Source: Euryodendron excelsum (taxonomy: Eukaryota; Streptophyta; Magnoliopsida; Ericales; Pentaphylacaceae). Taken from it: a DNA stretch of 64,000 bases. Made by a program: the position numbers and the translations under genes. Below the pieces are notes generated by a model that saw only the letters and a program-made list of their open reading frames with translations, was not told the DNA's origin and did not search any database. How positions within the stretch are numbered: position 1 is the first letter of the stretch; each line of letters starts with the position of its first letter. Shown here in pieces: positions 1 to 11,399 of the stretch. Where the stretch lies: contig CM065397.1 of assembly GCA_033060915.1 (NCBI GenBank), forward strand, positions 15,876,501-15,940,500, written 5' to 3'.

Positions 1-300
1 AATTGGAACCGTCTCGAGGAATAAATTGTCTCGAGAGAGGGATTAGAAAGGGGTCTTACCATCTTCGAAAAGACGTGCCTGGATTGGACCCGTCTTGAGG
101 AATAAACTGTCTTGAGAGAGGGATTGGAAAGGGGTTTTACTGTCTTCGAAAAGACGTGCCTGGATTGGAACCGTCTCGATGAATAAACTGTCTCGAGAGT
201 GAGATTGGAGAAGGGTCTTACCGTTTTCAAAAAGATGTGCCTGGATTGGAACCGTCTCGAGGAATAAACTGTCTCGAGAGTGGGATTGGAAAGGAAAGGA
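1..300 (-). repeat. ~81-bp tandem repeat array in LTR copy i
   Basis: About four units with starts near positions 2, 92, 173 and 254. Each unit has two CTCGAG-type palindromes about 20 bp apart and a hairpin CGTCTTCGAAAAGACG (six-base arms, CGAA loop). The period is a multiple of three, so both strands show long repetitive open frames that are not genes. Longer versions lie at 44955-45470 and 47240-47775. Confidence 0.85.
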
Positions 301-481
301 CAATGCCCCTAAGGGCATCTTGGTCATTTTGCCTCTATTTGGGCCTGACAAGCCCGCGAAGCGATGGACAGACGGGATTTGGACCGAGAGAATTGGTTTC
401 AATAGGAATATGCCCACAATGACTTGAAAACAAGTCTGGACGGAGTGTAGACTGCTGAGCGGTCAAAAATAGGGTGCTTAC
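1..481 (-). mobile_element. Long gypsy LTR, copy i (LTR start, partial)
   Basis: On the minus strand this begins TGTAAGCACCC at 481, the same LTR start seen at 9083 (plus), 45655 and 47961 (minus). The first ~180 bases of the LTR and a tandem array follow, then the window ends. The 45655 copy is preceded by a purine-rich tract, which supports reading this as an LTR terminus of a Tat/Ogre-like Ty3/gypsy element; the lineage is inference. It abuts an Athila gag exactly at 481, so it probably inserted into that gag. Confidence 0.7.
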
Positions 482-1803
482 AGTCATCTAAAGTATGACT
501 TTGTTGCTCCAAAGTCTTGTCAACCCTCACATTCACCCCACCCTGTGTTTGCATAAACTGCTACAAGGTGTCCTCCATAGAACTCTTATAAGGCGCTTGA
601 TATGATGTGGAGGCTTGCGTGGTGCTGTATAAGGTTAAAAAGGCCCTTAGTATGGTGGGGTTGGCGCTTGTTATGGTTGCGAGGTGGTGTTGCCACTAAC
701 CCCTCTTCCCCCCTCTCTTAATTAAGGTTTGGGTGAGTGCGCCACCCAGGGTTATATGTTCTAGAGTAAGGGTTCCCTTGTCCCCCTTGACTTAGGTATG
801 ACTTTATATATTGGTCAACTGTATTAGCTTGACCATGCAAAATGTTTCGAAAAGTAGGGATTGTGGGGCACTCATGGGTTATATGGGAAGTATTATCGCA
901 CACACTATAAGGTTGTGGAGCAGGTGAGTCAACAGAAACACTTCGCACTTACTTGAGTGTTGGTGCCTCTATTTGCTTGGTTAGAGTGTTAGCAAATGTA
1001 CTGAGTTTAGCATTAATATCATCCACTCGACTCAAAGTAAACTTTCCTCTAGCTCTTTTAGTAGGTTAGGACTCGATGTTCCTAGTCCTTGTAATGGCCC
1101 AATCCCTAGTGGTATCAACTAAACAGTCAAAATACTCGAAAGCTTCATTGAGAGATTTGTGATAAAAACCTCCAGCACGCATAGTCTCTACCAGCCGCTT
1201 AAGTTGTGGTGTTAAAGATGAATAAAAAGTATTGATGACTCGGTAAGACTTAAAACCATGATGGGGGCAAGAATTCAACAATGTCTTATAATGCTTCCAA
1301 CAGTGAAAGAAAGTCTTCCCCTTGTAAGGGGCAAACTGAGAGATGTGGCAACGAATCACTTCAGTACAGTGCTCAGGGAAGAATTTAAACAAGAAATCAG
1401 CTTGAAGCTGGTTCCAAGTAGTGATAGACAAAGGCCTTAAGGAGTTTAGCCATATCTTGGCATTATCTTTCAAAGAAAATGGGAAAAGTTTGAGGCAAAA
1501 CTCCTCGGCAGGACAACTGTTATAATGATACATGAGGTAGACTTCCTCAAAGTCCTAGATGCGGTGGTATGGATTCTCAGACTCTAACCCATGGAAATGC
1601 TGCAAGAGTTGGAATATATCGGGTTTAAAGTTCATGGTTTGTTGGTGAGCTAGTAAGATGATACATGAGGGTGGACTCTGTCTGACAAGGTTCAAGTAAT
1701 CTCGAAGAGACCGAGCAGGAGGTGCCGGAGCAGCGCTGATAATCTGAGCGTTAAGATGCCCATTGCCAGCATTACTAGCCAGGACAATTGGTGGGTCGGC
1801 CAT
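482..1803 (-). pseudogene. Athila-type Ty3/gypsy gag, truncated
   Basis: Gag polyprotein of an Athila-class LTR retrotransposon, which would form the virus-like particle. The minus-strand frame starts at an ATG at 1803 (MADPPIVL). It runs through a retrotransposon-gag domain (1533-1066, with FCLKLFPFSLKDNAKIW), a zinc-knuckle-like segment (around 900, CDNTSHITHEC) and the Athila-like tail NPYSRTYNPGWR (about 770). In-frame stops lie at 1555-1557, 1066-1068 and near 950, with a further frame change toward 500. Coding similarity ends where the gypsy LTR begins at 481, so protease and the rest of pol are missing. The primer-binding site and LTR lie upstream at 2287-3500. Non-functional. Confidence 0.85.
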
Positions 1804-2286
1804 AATATGTACTGGGTTCGGGTATATAGAAATGAGTCTACCTGTTGTGTCTCGGACGCAACCAAGCATGCAATGCACAAATAATGTAGGCAATCCACGC
1901 TTCAATAGACAAATCACGATCCTCAACTCCCAATTTCCAACCTACCTCCAATCTCCACAGAAATATGCCACCAATTTAAGCTCAATGTTCTACCGACCTC
2001 CACTAAGAACTTACCCAATCTAATAAAATAAAACAACCCTAGAAAACTAAAAACAATCAATCCTAGTAAAAAGACCTAATAGGCTTGCACATAGAAGGGA
2101 TGGAGCGAAGTTTCCACATGAAATGTGAGATCCCTTCGTTGTTGTAGAAGTATGGTGAAGTTGTTTCCTGCTATCTGTGTCTGCTTTAGCACTTTCGTGC
2201 TTTTACGTTTGCTTTTAGAGTTTGGTGCTTTGTTTTTTTCTTTGCGTGCCCAAGGTTCGTCTTTTGGATGCCTGAGCTGATGACTT
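1804..2286 (-). other. Athila 5' leader between primer-binding site and gag
   Basis: Untranslated leader of the 482-3500 Athila remnant. No conserved frame is visible; the short open frames here are incidental. Confidence 0.55.
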
Positions 2287-2307
2287 TCCCGGCAACAATG
2301 CCAAAAA
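2287..2307 (-). other. Athila primer-binding site
   Basis: On the minus strand this reads TTTTGGCATTGTTGCCGGGA, a close match to the TGGCGCC(G)TTGCCGGGGA-type site typical of Athila elements. It lies immediately inside the LTR end at 2310 and fixes both the element's orientation and the LTR boundary. Confidence 0.75.
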
Positions 2308-2309
2308 TT

Positions 2310-3500
2310 TGATCACCTCCAAGATATGCGATAAGAGAACCGCAATCACACAATTGCGAAGTAGTAATACTCAAAAATTTCGAGGTCGATCCATATGGAA
2401 GACAGTTATTATCCTAGAAGAGACCTCTCGTTTGACCTAGCATGAGCACAGAAGCCAAGAATAACTCTGAAAGAAGGGATAACCAAAATAAAAATGATCC
2501 GTTTGAAAAGTTCATTTGGATTCTAAGCTATTGAAAGAAACTGATATTTAAACTATTTAAGGAAAACTTAGCTTAGAACAATCTAGTTGCTTAAGTGTTT
2601 GATAAACCTACAAGGTATTAGATTAACTCAGTTCATCGGTGTCAATTTACACCTTTTAATCGGAAGATATCGCAGTTAAAATAGTTAGGTAATCTTCGCT
2701 CTTCATCCAATTTTTAAAACACTTTTTTTTTCATAACATTCATATCAGGGATCCAAACAAAGGCCATGAATATTAACATTGTGCACAAACCGTCCAGAAT
2801 ATGACCCCGAAAGTTTGATTTCAAGAGAAAAGGGTGAAGAAGGAAGAAACCCTAGATGTAGAAAGATAAAGCAATAATATTTCAATTGCATACCTCGTGT
2901 GAATATTCAAAACCTAAGCAACTTTCGTGTTCATCGCCAAGAGATGGATTAACTACTCATGACAATTGAATACATAACTTGAAATTGAAGAAAACTAGAC
3001 GATTGATACTAAAACTTGTAATTAAATCCAGGAACAATGAAGAATATTGAAGAATAATGAAAAGAACAAGTTTTTCTGCTCAAAACAGCACCCAGAAGCT
3101 CTCAAATTCACCCCCCTTAAGTTAACAAAGTTTGCTATTTATAGTTACAAAAAAAACTCAAGGAAATACACGTCTGCAACCCTATTTGCGTTCGATTGTC
3201 CGGATGGTGCTCCATCTTGTCCGGACGCTAAGCCAAAATGAGCTTTGATAATCTCTGATCATCTGGACGGTATAAGCAGATGCTAAGCTAAAGTGAGCTT
3301 TTCTCCTTCTCTAATCGTCTGATGGTTCAAAGCTTCGTCTGGACGACCGCTTTTCACTGAAACTTCTCTTATGCCCCCAACTAACTGGAAAACCTATAAA
3401 ACATAATAAAACCATTGTTAGACCCCATATCCAACTAACCAGGACTATATAGAACTAATCTAAATGCTAATAAAGGGTACATAAGGTGATTGTGATCACA
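2310..3500 (-). mobile_element. Athila-type LTR (5' LTR of the 482-1803 gag)
   Basis: About 1.19 kb. On the minus strand it starts TGTGATCACA at 3500 and ends GGTGATCA at 2310, directly followed by the primer-binding site. A TATA box (CTATAAATA on minus) lies at about 3136-3143. Upstream of it, at 3199-3345, is a cluster of TCCGGA or TCTGGA motifs. No partner LTR or target duplication is visible, because the other end of the element is gone. Confidence 0.65.
3136..3143 (-). promoter_or_regulatory. TATA box of the Athila LTR
   Basis: TATAAATA on the minus strand inside the LTR. The TCCGGA-type motifs at 3199-3204, 3220-3225, 3262-3267 and 3338-3343 lie 55 to 205 bp upstream of it. Confidence 0.5.
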
Positions 3501-5201
3501 CTTTTACAGTACAATCAATGAGGGAGTCTAAAGACTTGCTCATCACATGTTCCATAAAATGTCGCAATTAACTACCCGGCATGAGTTTACTTTACATTTG
3601 GATTTTCACGTAACAGGCTTGGTTTCGTAGGGATTGGTGCAGAAACCACATTTCAGAACTCTGAACAAGCAGTAACTAAGTTGTCTCTTTGGGGCTCTCA
3701 CACTCCATAGCATTTCTGATCACTAACGATGGCCTGTAAAAATATAAATGTCTTTCTTTATTGCCCAAAATATCTTAGAAGCTGTTAGAATATATGATTT
3801 TCTTGTGTTTAGTTTTCTATTTTGTATTATTGGTTTGCCACGCCTCTTTGGCCTATATATAGGGCTCCCTCTCAATATAATGACTATATCATTATATTAT
3901 AATGCATTACGAAACACAGATTCTGGTTTTTCTATAGGGTTCTTTCTCTATCTCTCTCCTAGCAGAAGCGAGCAAAATAGTACTATCATTATGAGCAAAA
4001 TAGTACCAAAGTTAATCTCTCCTAGGTATTTGGAAGCCCTATTGCAGGAATTACTTTGGGAGCTTTCACAGTATAGAAACTAATCGTGCCCAATTGCAGT
4101 ATGCAAGTCTCAAAATAACAGAATTGGCAATAGTGCTTTCTCAATTGCTTCTGCTGCAGTTTGTGTCATCTCTGCATTTTGTTCCGTGATTAAATCATAA
4201 CGCACGAATAGTACTTGAGAGAACACAATCAGTGAGGTTTTGAAACTTTAGCTGTCGAGTGTTACCCAAATTTATCTGAAAGGAACAGAAGTGCTCCACA
4301 AATTACGTTCCAAAGAAAAACAAGAATAAGAACAGAGTAATGGAGGAAAAAAAGTTGTAATCAATGCACAAGGCTGAAGGCTCCCGCTTAGGGTCTCGGA
4401 AAGGTAGTAGTAGATAGACAGCTTTACGGGGCCTTTTTTTTTTTTTTTTCTTACTGCCTTTATTTGGAAGGCAATTGCCTTTTGGCTAGTTTTTAACCAA
4501 CAGTCAATTTGAAATCTTGTGTGCGCCCTCATTACTTAAATTTCACATACTTTTGAAGTAGAAAGATGTTCAGTAAAGTCCCTGATTACAAAGGAATTCA
4601 AAACAACAACCAAAGAAGGATCAGATCAGTGTCCTTAATAGGGGTGACAATGGCACCAACTGGGGTGGCAGACACTTATGGTGGTTAATTAAGACCTCCA
4701 TAAATCTCTTAAATGAAAAGATTGGATATTTTGATATTGTGAGGAAATGAAAGCTGAAATTGATTACTGCAGTGACGAAAGTGAATTCTCCACACACTTA
4801 ACAACATTTCGATCTGTATTTTGGCATTGTATGCCATATCGGTCAATGCATCATAAAATCTCTACAGGCTTTTCTTTATATATGATTCTTTTAACTACTG
4901 AATTTGGCTAGAAAGGCCTAACTACAATTACATTAACAGTACTCAAATAGATTATGGTACCTCACACTATGTTTAGATGACAGGTTTTTATTTCAAGTTC
5001 TGTGGTTTCTGAGAAAATTATCTTATGATAGGTTTTTTTTTTTCAAGGGGCTGGCAACAGGGATAATGTTACTAATCATCCAAAGACTAGAACCCAGGTT
5101 GAGCATCCACCAATTAACAGTTAAATGTAACAGTGGGGGAAAAAGAAACAAAGGCACAATACAATGGAAGTACATTATTATCATAAGCAGCTATCCATCT
5201 A
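3501..5201. other. Gene-free, AT-rich spacer
   Basis: No supported gene. The open frame at 3748-4083 (plus) is AT-rich and low in complexity; its DNA from 3783 starts TGTTAGAATATATG and has a TATATATAGGG box, so it may be a decayed copia LTR (weak). A T-run lies near 4436-4450. Confidence 0.5.
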
Positions 5202-5690
5202 TTATTTAACAACAGACATTATAGAACACACAACTTGTATGAATGTGAGTATGAGGATAATAAAAGCTACAACAATAGATAAGACCTGCCACGGAGTCTT
5301 GAAATAGTCATTCTCAAGGCCGCCTTCCATATGTGCCAAGGGCTTTCGCAGTAGTCGTTTAGCTCTTGGAAGAGTTCAGAAAAATAAAACTCATTACTGT
5401 CAATGATAATTTCTTTGCCAAGTTGGTTATAGAGATTAGACACATCTTTGCTGTCGCCTAGCCAATTTTCAATAACTCTGCTTTGAACAAGTAAATCAAC
5501 ATCCTTGGAAGTGTTGATGAGGGTATCCATAACCATTACATAATCACTCATGTAACAAGCCTCAAAATGACAATGCTCAAAGGCAAGAAGGTTTCGTAGC
5601 AAACATTCTGTCCCATCTGTTATTTTTACATATGGGATTTCCAAAGCACCATTACCACTAAATTTTATGTCAAATAAGTTTTTGATTATT
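5202..5690 (-). pseudogene. DUF247 protein pseudogene, copy A (C-terminal part)
   Basis: C-terminal portion of a DUF247 (UPF0481) protein, a plant-specific family usually carrying a C-terminal membrane anchor. The minus-strand frame contains NLFDIKFSGNGALEIPYVKI, then LLAFEHCH, DYVMVMDTLINTSKDVDLL, VIENWLGD and PWHIWKAALR, all DUF247-like. A one-base deletion near 5311-5314 breaks the frame. The next frame continues with NDYFKTPWQVLSIVV and a hydrophobic helix (AFIILILTFIQVV) to a stop at 5204-5202, so the hidden C-terminus is the expected transmembrane tail. Upstream of about 5690 similarity jumps straight to the promoter-side sequence of copy B, so most of the coding region is deleted. No protein-level function is expected. 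Confidence 0.8.
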
Positions 5691-6010
5691 TTGTGTTTTA
5701 AGGGTTGTTGGATTAACTGGCAACAAGATAGACAACATTTGGATTTAGCACCAAATTATAAATTTAAAATCCATTCAACTACTTTATATCAAAGGTTGGC
5801 ACTATTATCCTTCCAAGTGCAAAAGGTCTTTTAAGCTCATGTCATGCTAGGATCAAGACCGTCATGAGGACCTAAAGGAAAGCAGAGAAATTTCTTGGGG
5901 AGAGAGAGAGAGAATTAAATTGCTATTATGTTGTTCTAAGTTTTATGGAGCTGTTATAACATGCCCATATATTTTGAAAAATCCACTTTCCGGATATACA
6001 TTTACATAGG
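5691..6010 (-). other. Upstream flank shared by both DUF247 copies
   Basis: Parallels 24725-25100 upstream of copy B: similar stretches include the TTAACTGG(C/A)AACAAGAT(A/G)GACAA region, CACCAAATTATAAATTTA, and a GAGAAATTT segment followed by a short GA run. This indicates that copies A and B arose by duplication including flanking DNA. Confidence 0.6.
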
Positions 6011-7206
6011 CCGGCAAAGTGGTCGGCTATTATCAAATCATTCATTATAGGTAAAATCAATCAATCATACGTCAGACAAGATACATGATATTTAGCTTAA
6101 AAACCCTCAACTTGGTTAAAAATCACAGGACCTAGAACAGCTAAACAAGCATTATCAAAAATAAATACAAAATAATCAACTTAATGCTATCCAAAATGTG
6201 TGTAAAAATGTTGCTGTAATCCGAAATTATAAGGCACAGTAGAAGAAACTAAGCATCCAAACTAATATTCAATACTTGAAATAACGTAGAATTATAGAAA
6301 GTAAAACTTACAAAATGCAGAAAAGAAAACTCGAAATCGATCATGGCTAGCATTTGACATTATGTACTTAAGACATAATTCACCCTCACAATGATGCTAA
6401 TGGTTAAATTGGATGCATGCCTCCTACAATACAATGATCTACAGCTCATACTGATGAAGCACTTCAATCAGTGTGCCGGATGAACCAAATAATGAAGAAC
6501 TCTCTCAAAGTAATAGAAAAATTCTAAAAAAATAAGTAAAATGAAATGCAAAATCTCTTGGTATTTATAGGCCACAAAAAACCTGTTGGAAATGGTCATG
6601 ATTTAGCCAAATAGGTGGCTATTCATCTAAATGACACCTATTCTTGAATAGGCACAACCCAAACCAATCACATACCTATTTGGAATAGCCATTAGCCAAA
6701 CAGACACAACTCTTGAATTTAAAATTTTAAATTCAAATTCTAGCGCAAAAATATAAGGCCGCATTTGGATCTCTAATGAGCTTGAACCAGGCCCAGCCCC
6801 GTTTGGTTCTGGGTCTAACCGGGCGCGCGCTTGTGTGGTGGACCCAAGTTTGGGTAGGTACTTCCCCTTCTACAAAACTTAGATGCCCCTTGGGGCCTAA
6901 TACCCAAATCCAAGGAAAGGCTATATAAACCCTTCACTAGTTTTATAAGAAACCAATGTGGGACAAACTTTCTTTACCTATGGTCATGTTGGACACTTCA
7001 AAGTCAAATCCTCATTCACTCCTTCATTGTTTTGAGTAAATGGCTACATGAAATTAATCTCCTCATGGAGGTTTATTCAAAGCATCAAAAAGTAAATGGT
7101 CCCACATTAATTATGGCTTATAGTGATCGACTCCAAGAATCACAAATTTTTCAGCAATCCCATACACGAATGAGATTGGCTGGTGTAATGCAAATAAAAA
7201 TGCTAG

Positions 7207-7243
<37 letters not shown>

Positions 7244-7639
7244 TGTTGGAAAGATACCACATCAAGATAGGTGGCTTTTGGCTTCGAATATTCCCTAATA
7301 AAATACTATCGTGTTTATTAGCTAACCAGTGAACATGATATCTTGAACTGTTTAACCGTCTGTATAAACCAAGATAGTAGTATTCACATAATGTCTTTTC
7401 GTTCACAATTTAGTTCTTATGATTGTGTTCAATTTGCCCATGAACAAACTTGATTTTTTCGTGAGCGCTCTAGAAAATTTAGCCTTGAAATTCGCATAAA
7501 AGCGGCTTCTTCACACTCATATATGTGATTTCTTATTAAAAGTATCCTGTTATACTCCACTTGAATTACTAAGATATAAGAATCATTAAAAGCATAACTT
7601 AGCCTAGCATATGCTACATGTTATCACTATTTCATATAG
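6011..7639. other. Gene-free repeat-derived DNA
   Basis: No gene supported. Two LTR-like signals are present (TATTTATAGG near 6559 and GGCTATATAAACC near 6919), each close to TGTTGGAAA-type sequence, but no boundaries or target duplications could be fixed. The open frame at 7032-7298 reads through a GA microsatellite and is not a gene. Confidence 0.4.
7210..7241. repeat. (GA)n microsatellite
   Basis: About 16 perfect GA dinucleotides. Confidence 0.95.
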
Positions 7640-8118
7640 GAGTGGGTACGTGGAATAAATTTCTTAATGATTTTTACTAAATCACACACAATTCGGTTCT
7701 CTCTTTAAACTTAGATATTGGGATCTCCAGTCAACTAGATTGAGTTGCTATTATGGTGACTGTTTAAGTCAAGGCTTTAAACCCATTCCCCTTGATGAAG
7801 AATTTACTTGATCTCATGTTAAGCTCTTAGTAAGCAATTGCTTTATAGTATTGTGTCTACGAAATATATGTCATGACTTCCCATTATAGATATGATTTTG
7901 TGCGCTTCTTATTGCTAATTGACTATCGCAATATACACAAATAGCTGATATAGGTTTCGGCCAAAAAGAAAAAAAAAATTCCAAAGCCACTCAGCTTCTT
8001 CACCTACTTTATCGAAAGTAATAAATTCAAATTCCATTGTGGATCTGGCTATACATGTTTGTTTAGAGGATTTTCAATAAGTAGTTGCACCTCTGATGGT
8101 AAAGACATATCCAGCACA
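7640..8118 (-). pseudogene. Ty1/copia RNase H fragment
   Basis: On the minus strand, from 8118 downward, the sequence translates to GYVFTIRGATTY, then SKQTCIARSTM and GEEAEWL, then WPKPISAICVYCDSQLAI, ending near RGMGLKP (about 7775). These are the RNase H motifs of plant copia pol. Several stops and frame changes are present. At about 8118 the similarity stops abruptly and the opposite-strand ORF of another copia begins. The remaining ~130 bp resemble the usual post-pol tail. A dead fragment; no LTRs could be assigned to it. Confidence 0.75.
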
Positions 8119-8778
8119 AAGGCCTGGACCCCTAGGAAGGAAAAGGATGTGGAAGGTAGTGCTTCTTCTAAGGGCAAATACATTTACGGTGGTGAACCCT
8201 CCAACACTGAAGTAGAAAATATTCCAATGGAACTCTTTTCTATGAGTGTTGTACCTGTTGGAAATTCTATGGCTATTTTGATGAACATGATGCAACATAT
8301 GCAAAAATACCAGGAAAAGATGTTTGACAAGCTTAATAAGAAGATAGAAAATGGAGCAATGAGACTCTATGCCATTTAAAAGAAGGTAATGGAATTAGTC
8401 TCTGGAGGGAAAAAGCTGAATAGAGAGTTGAACAGCTCTATTACCCTCTCCACTGAACACTTGGGTAAATATATCAAGAAATTGATTGGAGAAGAATATT
8501 AGTCCCTGTATGCTCAAGCAGCAGCCTTTGAACAACAACATAATGAAGAGCAGGAGAATGAAGAATGTGAGAATCAAGAGGATGAAAAGGAAGAAAGAGA
8601 TGAAGGAGGTGACCCCTCTGTTAAAAGACTAGATTATGAAACTGAATCTGACCAACCTGCCTCCACTCCTTCACATAGATATGGGCTCAGGCAAATGCGT
8701 GGAACTAAGTTCTTCAACACTACTACAAACCCAGTTGACTTGTCTCCCTCTCCATCACCTTCTCCCAAAGCCCCTTGA
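8119..8778 (+). pseudogene. Extra downstream ORF of SIRE-like copia (env-position ORF, C-terminal part)
   Basis: One frame runs to a TGA at 8776-8778, interrupted by TAA at 8377-8379 and TAG at 8500-8502. The product would have a helical middle (QHMQKYQEKMFDKLNKK), a strongly acidic stretch (about 8540-8610, EEQENEECENQEDEKEE) and a Ser/Pro-rich tail (SPSPSPSPKAP). Layout and position upstream of a copia 3' LTR match the ORF at 21402-22700, though direct sequence similarity is weak. Such ORFs follow pol in SIRE-type elements; their function is not established. The N-terminal part is missing at the junction near 8118. Confidence 0.5.
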
Positions 8779-8934
8779 GAAGTTGTCCATCTGCATTCTC
8801 ATTTGCATCATCAATTTCTGCATTTTTATTTTCTAAACAATATTAACTAGGATGGTATCCCATCCTCATGACAATTAGTTTGTAATATTTTTGTGTATGA
8901 CTTTTGCAAATGCTTTGGACACTATTGATGCCCA

Positions 8935-8952
8935 ATATATATATATATATAT
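8935..8952. repeat. (AT)n microsatellite
   Basis: Nine AT dinucleotides within the copia 3' untranslated region. Confidence 0.9.
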
Positions 8953-10705
8953 TTGTGTTATTATATGAATTTTTATCTCAAAGTAATTTGTTTGAGTACC
9001 TGATTATCTGGTTAGCTTGGTTGGTTGCTTGATAGCCTATTTATAGCATTAATCTTGTTTTAAGATTTTTTTTTGCTATTGTTGTAAGCACTCCATTTTT
9101 GCCCGCTCGATAACCTCTAGTTTGTCCAGACTTGAGTTCAAGTCAATATAGACATATTCCAGTTCAAACCAGCTTTCCAAACATAATCCAGTCAATCAAT
9201 CGCTTCGCAGGCCCATTGGGCCCAAGTAAAGGCAAGATGACCAAACTATCCTTGGGGCATTGTCCGGTCCAATTCTAATGGGAATGTCTTCTCGAAAATG
9301 GTAAATCCCCATTTCAATCTCAATTCTAAGATCAAAATCCAATTTCAGTCCAGTTTAGTTCAAATCAAGTCTGGCACATCTCTCGAGAAAGTTGATCCCT
9401 CAAGCGATAAGTCCATCCATTTTGGCACGTTTTCTGAGAAACCTCTTCGGAACGGTAAGTCCCTTCAAACCCATCGACCGGAATGAGATCCTAAGTCCCT
9501 GATATGGTAGAACGGTCCACCTTTGGCGCCTGTTAGCTCGCCAATGAAGAAATGTCTATTATTCGGCACGCCTTTTGAGAAAGTTGATTCCTCATGCGAT
9601 AAGTCCACCTAGCAGCTTCTCGAGATCAAGCAGTCTCTAGAATGATCGTGAATCATCAGAGTGACAGAAACACTCGTAAACATCGCAACCATTAGAGTGG
9701 TAGAAACACTCGTAAACTGGTCGACATTTGGAATTGCTAACAAACCCCTTATGTCACGGGACAGAACTCGCCTCTTAGGCGTGACATGTTTACCAAAGAA
9801 TGGGATACCTTTGAAAACCAACTCGTCACACATCATCAAAGTGATGGATACACTCAAAACCCAGGTCAACACCAATGCTTGCTAACCCACTTCGGTGTAA
9901 AATGACCAAACTACCCTTAGGGTTTTTCGGCACATTTTTTTGAGAAAGTACCTAAGTCCTCAAAGTAGTAAGCCCACTCTTTCAATATTTTTCTAAAGAT
10001 AATCCGACATGATTAAGTGCCTTCTAGTCAGTTTTGGGCTAATTCCGAGACCCTCTGGTCAAAATGACCATTTTGCCTCTAGGCATCTGAGTGCCTCCGG
10101 GAAGCACACCAGCTCTGGGTATCAAACCAATAACCTCCCGAGAATGCTTCTTATAGTATTCTTGACCTTTCATTGTATTTCCGGATTATTCCGAATTAAT
10201 TCCAACAAGCCCAATGCAAAATGACCGTTTTGCCCTTAGTAGGCCGGTCGCCTTTTCCAACCACGTCAGCTTTGGGTATCAAGTCGGCGACCTCCTCGAA
10301 CATTCTAGTTAATGTTTCTAAGTCTCAAGACTTCTTCTGGGACATTCCTAGTCTATCTCGATAGCTTTTCGGCCCGATTAACCCTTCCAACACATCCTAA
10401 CATTATTTTTTAAGTCTACTACCCCGAGACACTATTCTAAGGGTTCCTGTCACTTTCCAACCCACCGGGCCATTTCCAACCCTTTAAATCATTCCCGGAC
10501 TTTCCGGATTCACTCCTAGTGAAGCTAAGCTAAAAGTTGCATAGTAGTCACTAACACAGGCGCCCAAATCTTCTGAAGATATGTTGCTTGCCAATCTTAA
10601 ACATTTTCGAAATGGCTAGTGCCACTACAAGCCAAAAAAATGCCTTGGTGCTAGTGGGATTTTTGGCATGGCGCCACTGTAGTAAGCGCTAGTTCACTCT
10701 TTTGT

Positions 10706-10717
10706 CTATAAATATAG
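10706..10717 (+). promoter_or_regulatory. TATA box of gypsy LTR copy ii
   Basis: CTATAAATATAG, with a cluster of degenerate GGCGCCACT/AGTGCCACT inverted motifs just upstream (10618-10692). Position relative to the LTR start matches the boxes at 43886-43894 and 62966-62974 on the minus strand. Confidence 0.55.
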
Positions 10718-11399
10718 AGCCTCCTCCAGTGTGAAAAGGGTCCACCAGTCCAAAAACTCTGTTGTTCGATATACAGAGCTCGAAGCCCTTCCAAACCCTA
10801 GCTTTCTTTAGGTTTTCCAACCCCTAGCCTCCATATACAAAACCCTAGCCCCCTATAAACTTAACCCTAGCTCGTATACACTCTTATTTACTCATATATG
10901 AACCTCCAAAGCCTCCATTAAAGACTTGAAGTACTACAACTTGGAAGCTCTCGAAGACTAAAGTAAAACAAAGCAAATAAAGCAAGTAAAACAAAGAAGA
11001 CACAAGGTAGGTTTCCTATTTACGTTTACGCAATTCCCCCCTCTCTCTTCTGTCTCCTAATCCACTTGGCTTTTCTTTTATTTTAATCCCCATCTTCTAT
11101 CCCCCTTTCTTGCATACTTGAAACAAGGGACTCCCTGATTCATGTATAGGATTGGACTATCGAAAGTCACCATGTCGGGGGCTTTCTCTCAGTCTAACCG
11201 AAGACCACATGGGTACGGCCCCCTTGATTATGTGGTGAAGCCTTTAACCTTGTTTGTTCACGACCCCAACTTGCATTGTGCATATCATGATCATACATCT
11301 CTCCAAAACTTGTTTTCAAAACCTACATCAAAAATCGTTTTCAAAACTTGCATTAAATCTTCTTTTTCCAAACTTATTTTCAAAATCACAATCCTAAGG

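Noticed and set aside
3748..4083. 111-codon open frame
   Set aside because: AT-rich, no family motif; the DNA looks more like a decayed LTR.
5202..5690. This fragment as the missing C-terminus of DUF247 copy B
   Set aside because: It overlaps copy B's middle part by about 90 bp with many differences and has its own upstream flank, so it is a separate copy.
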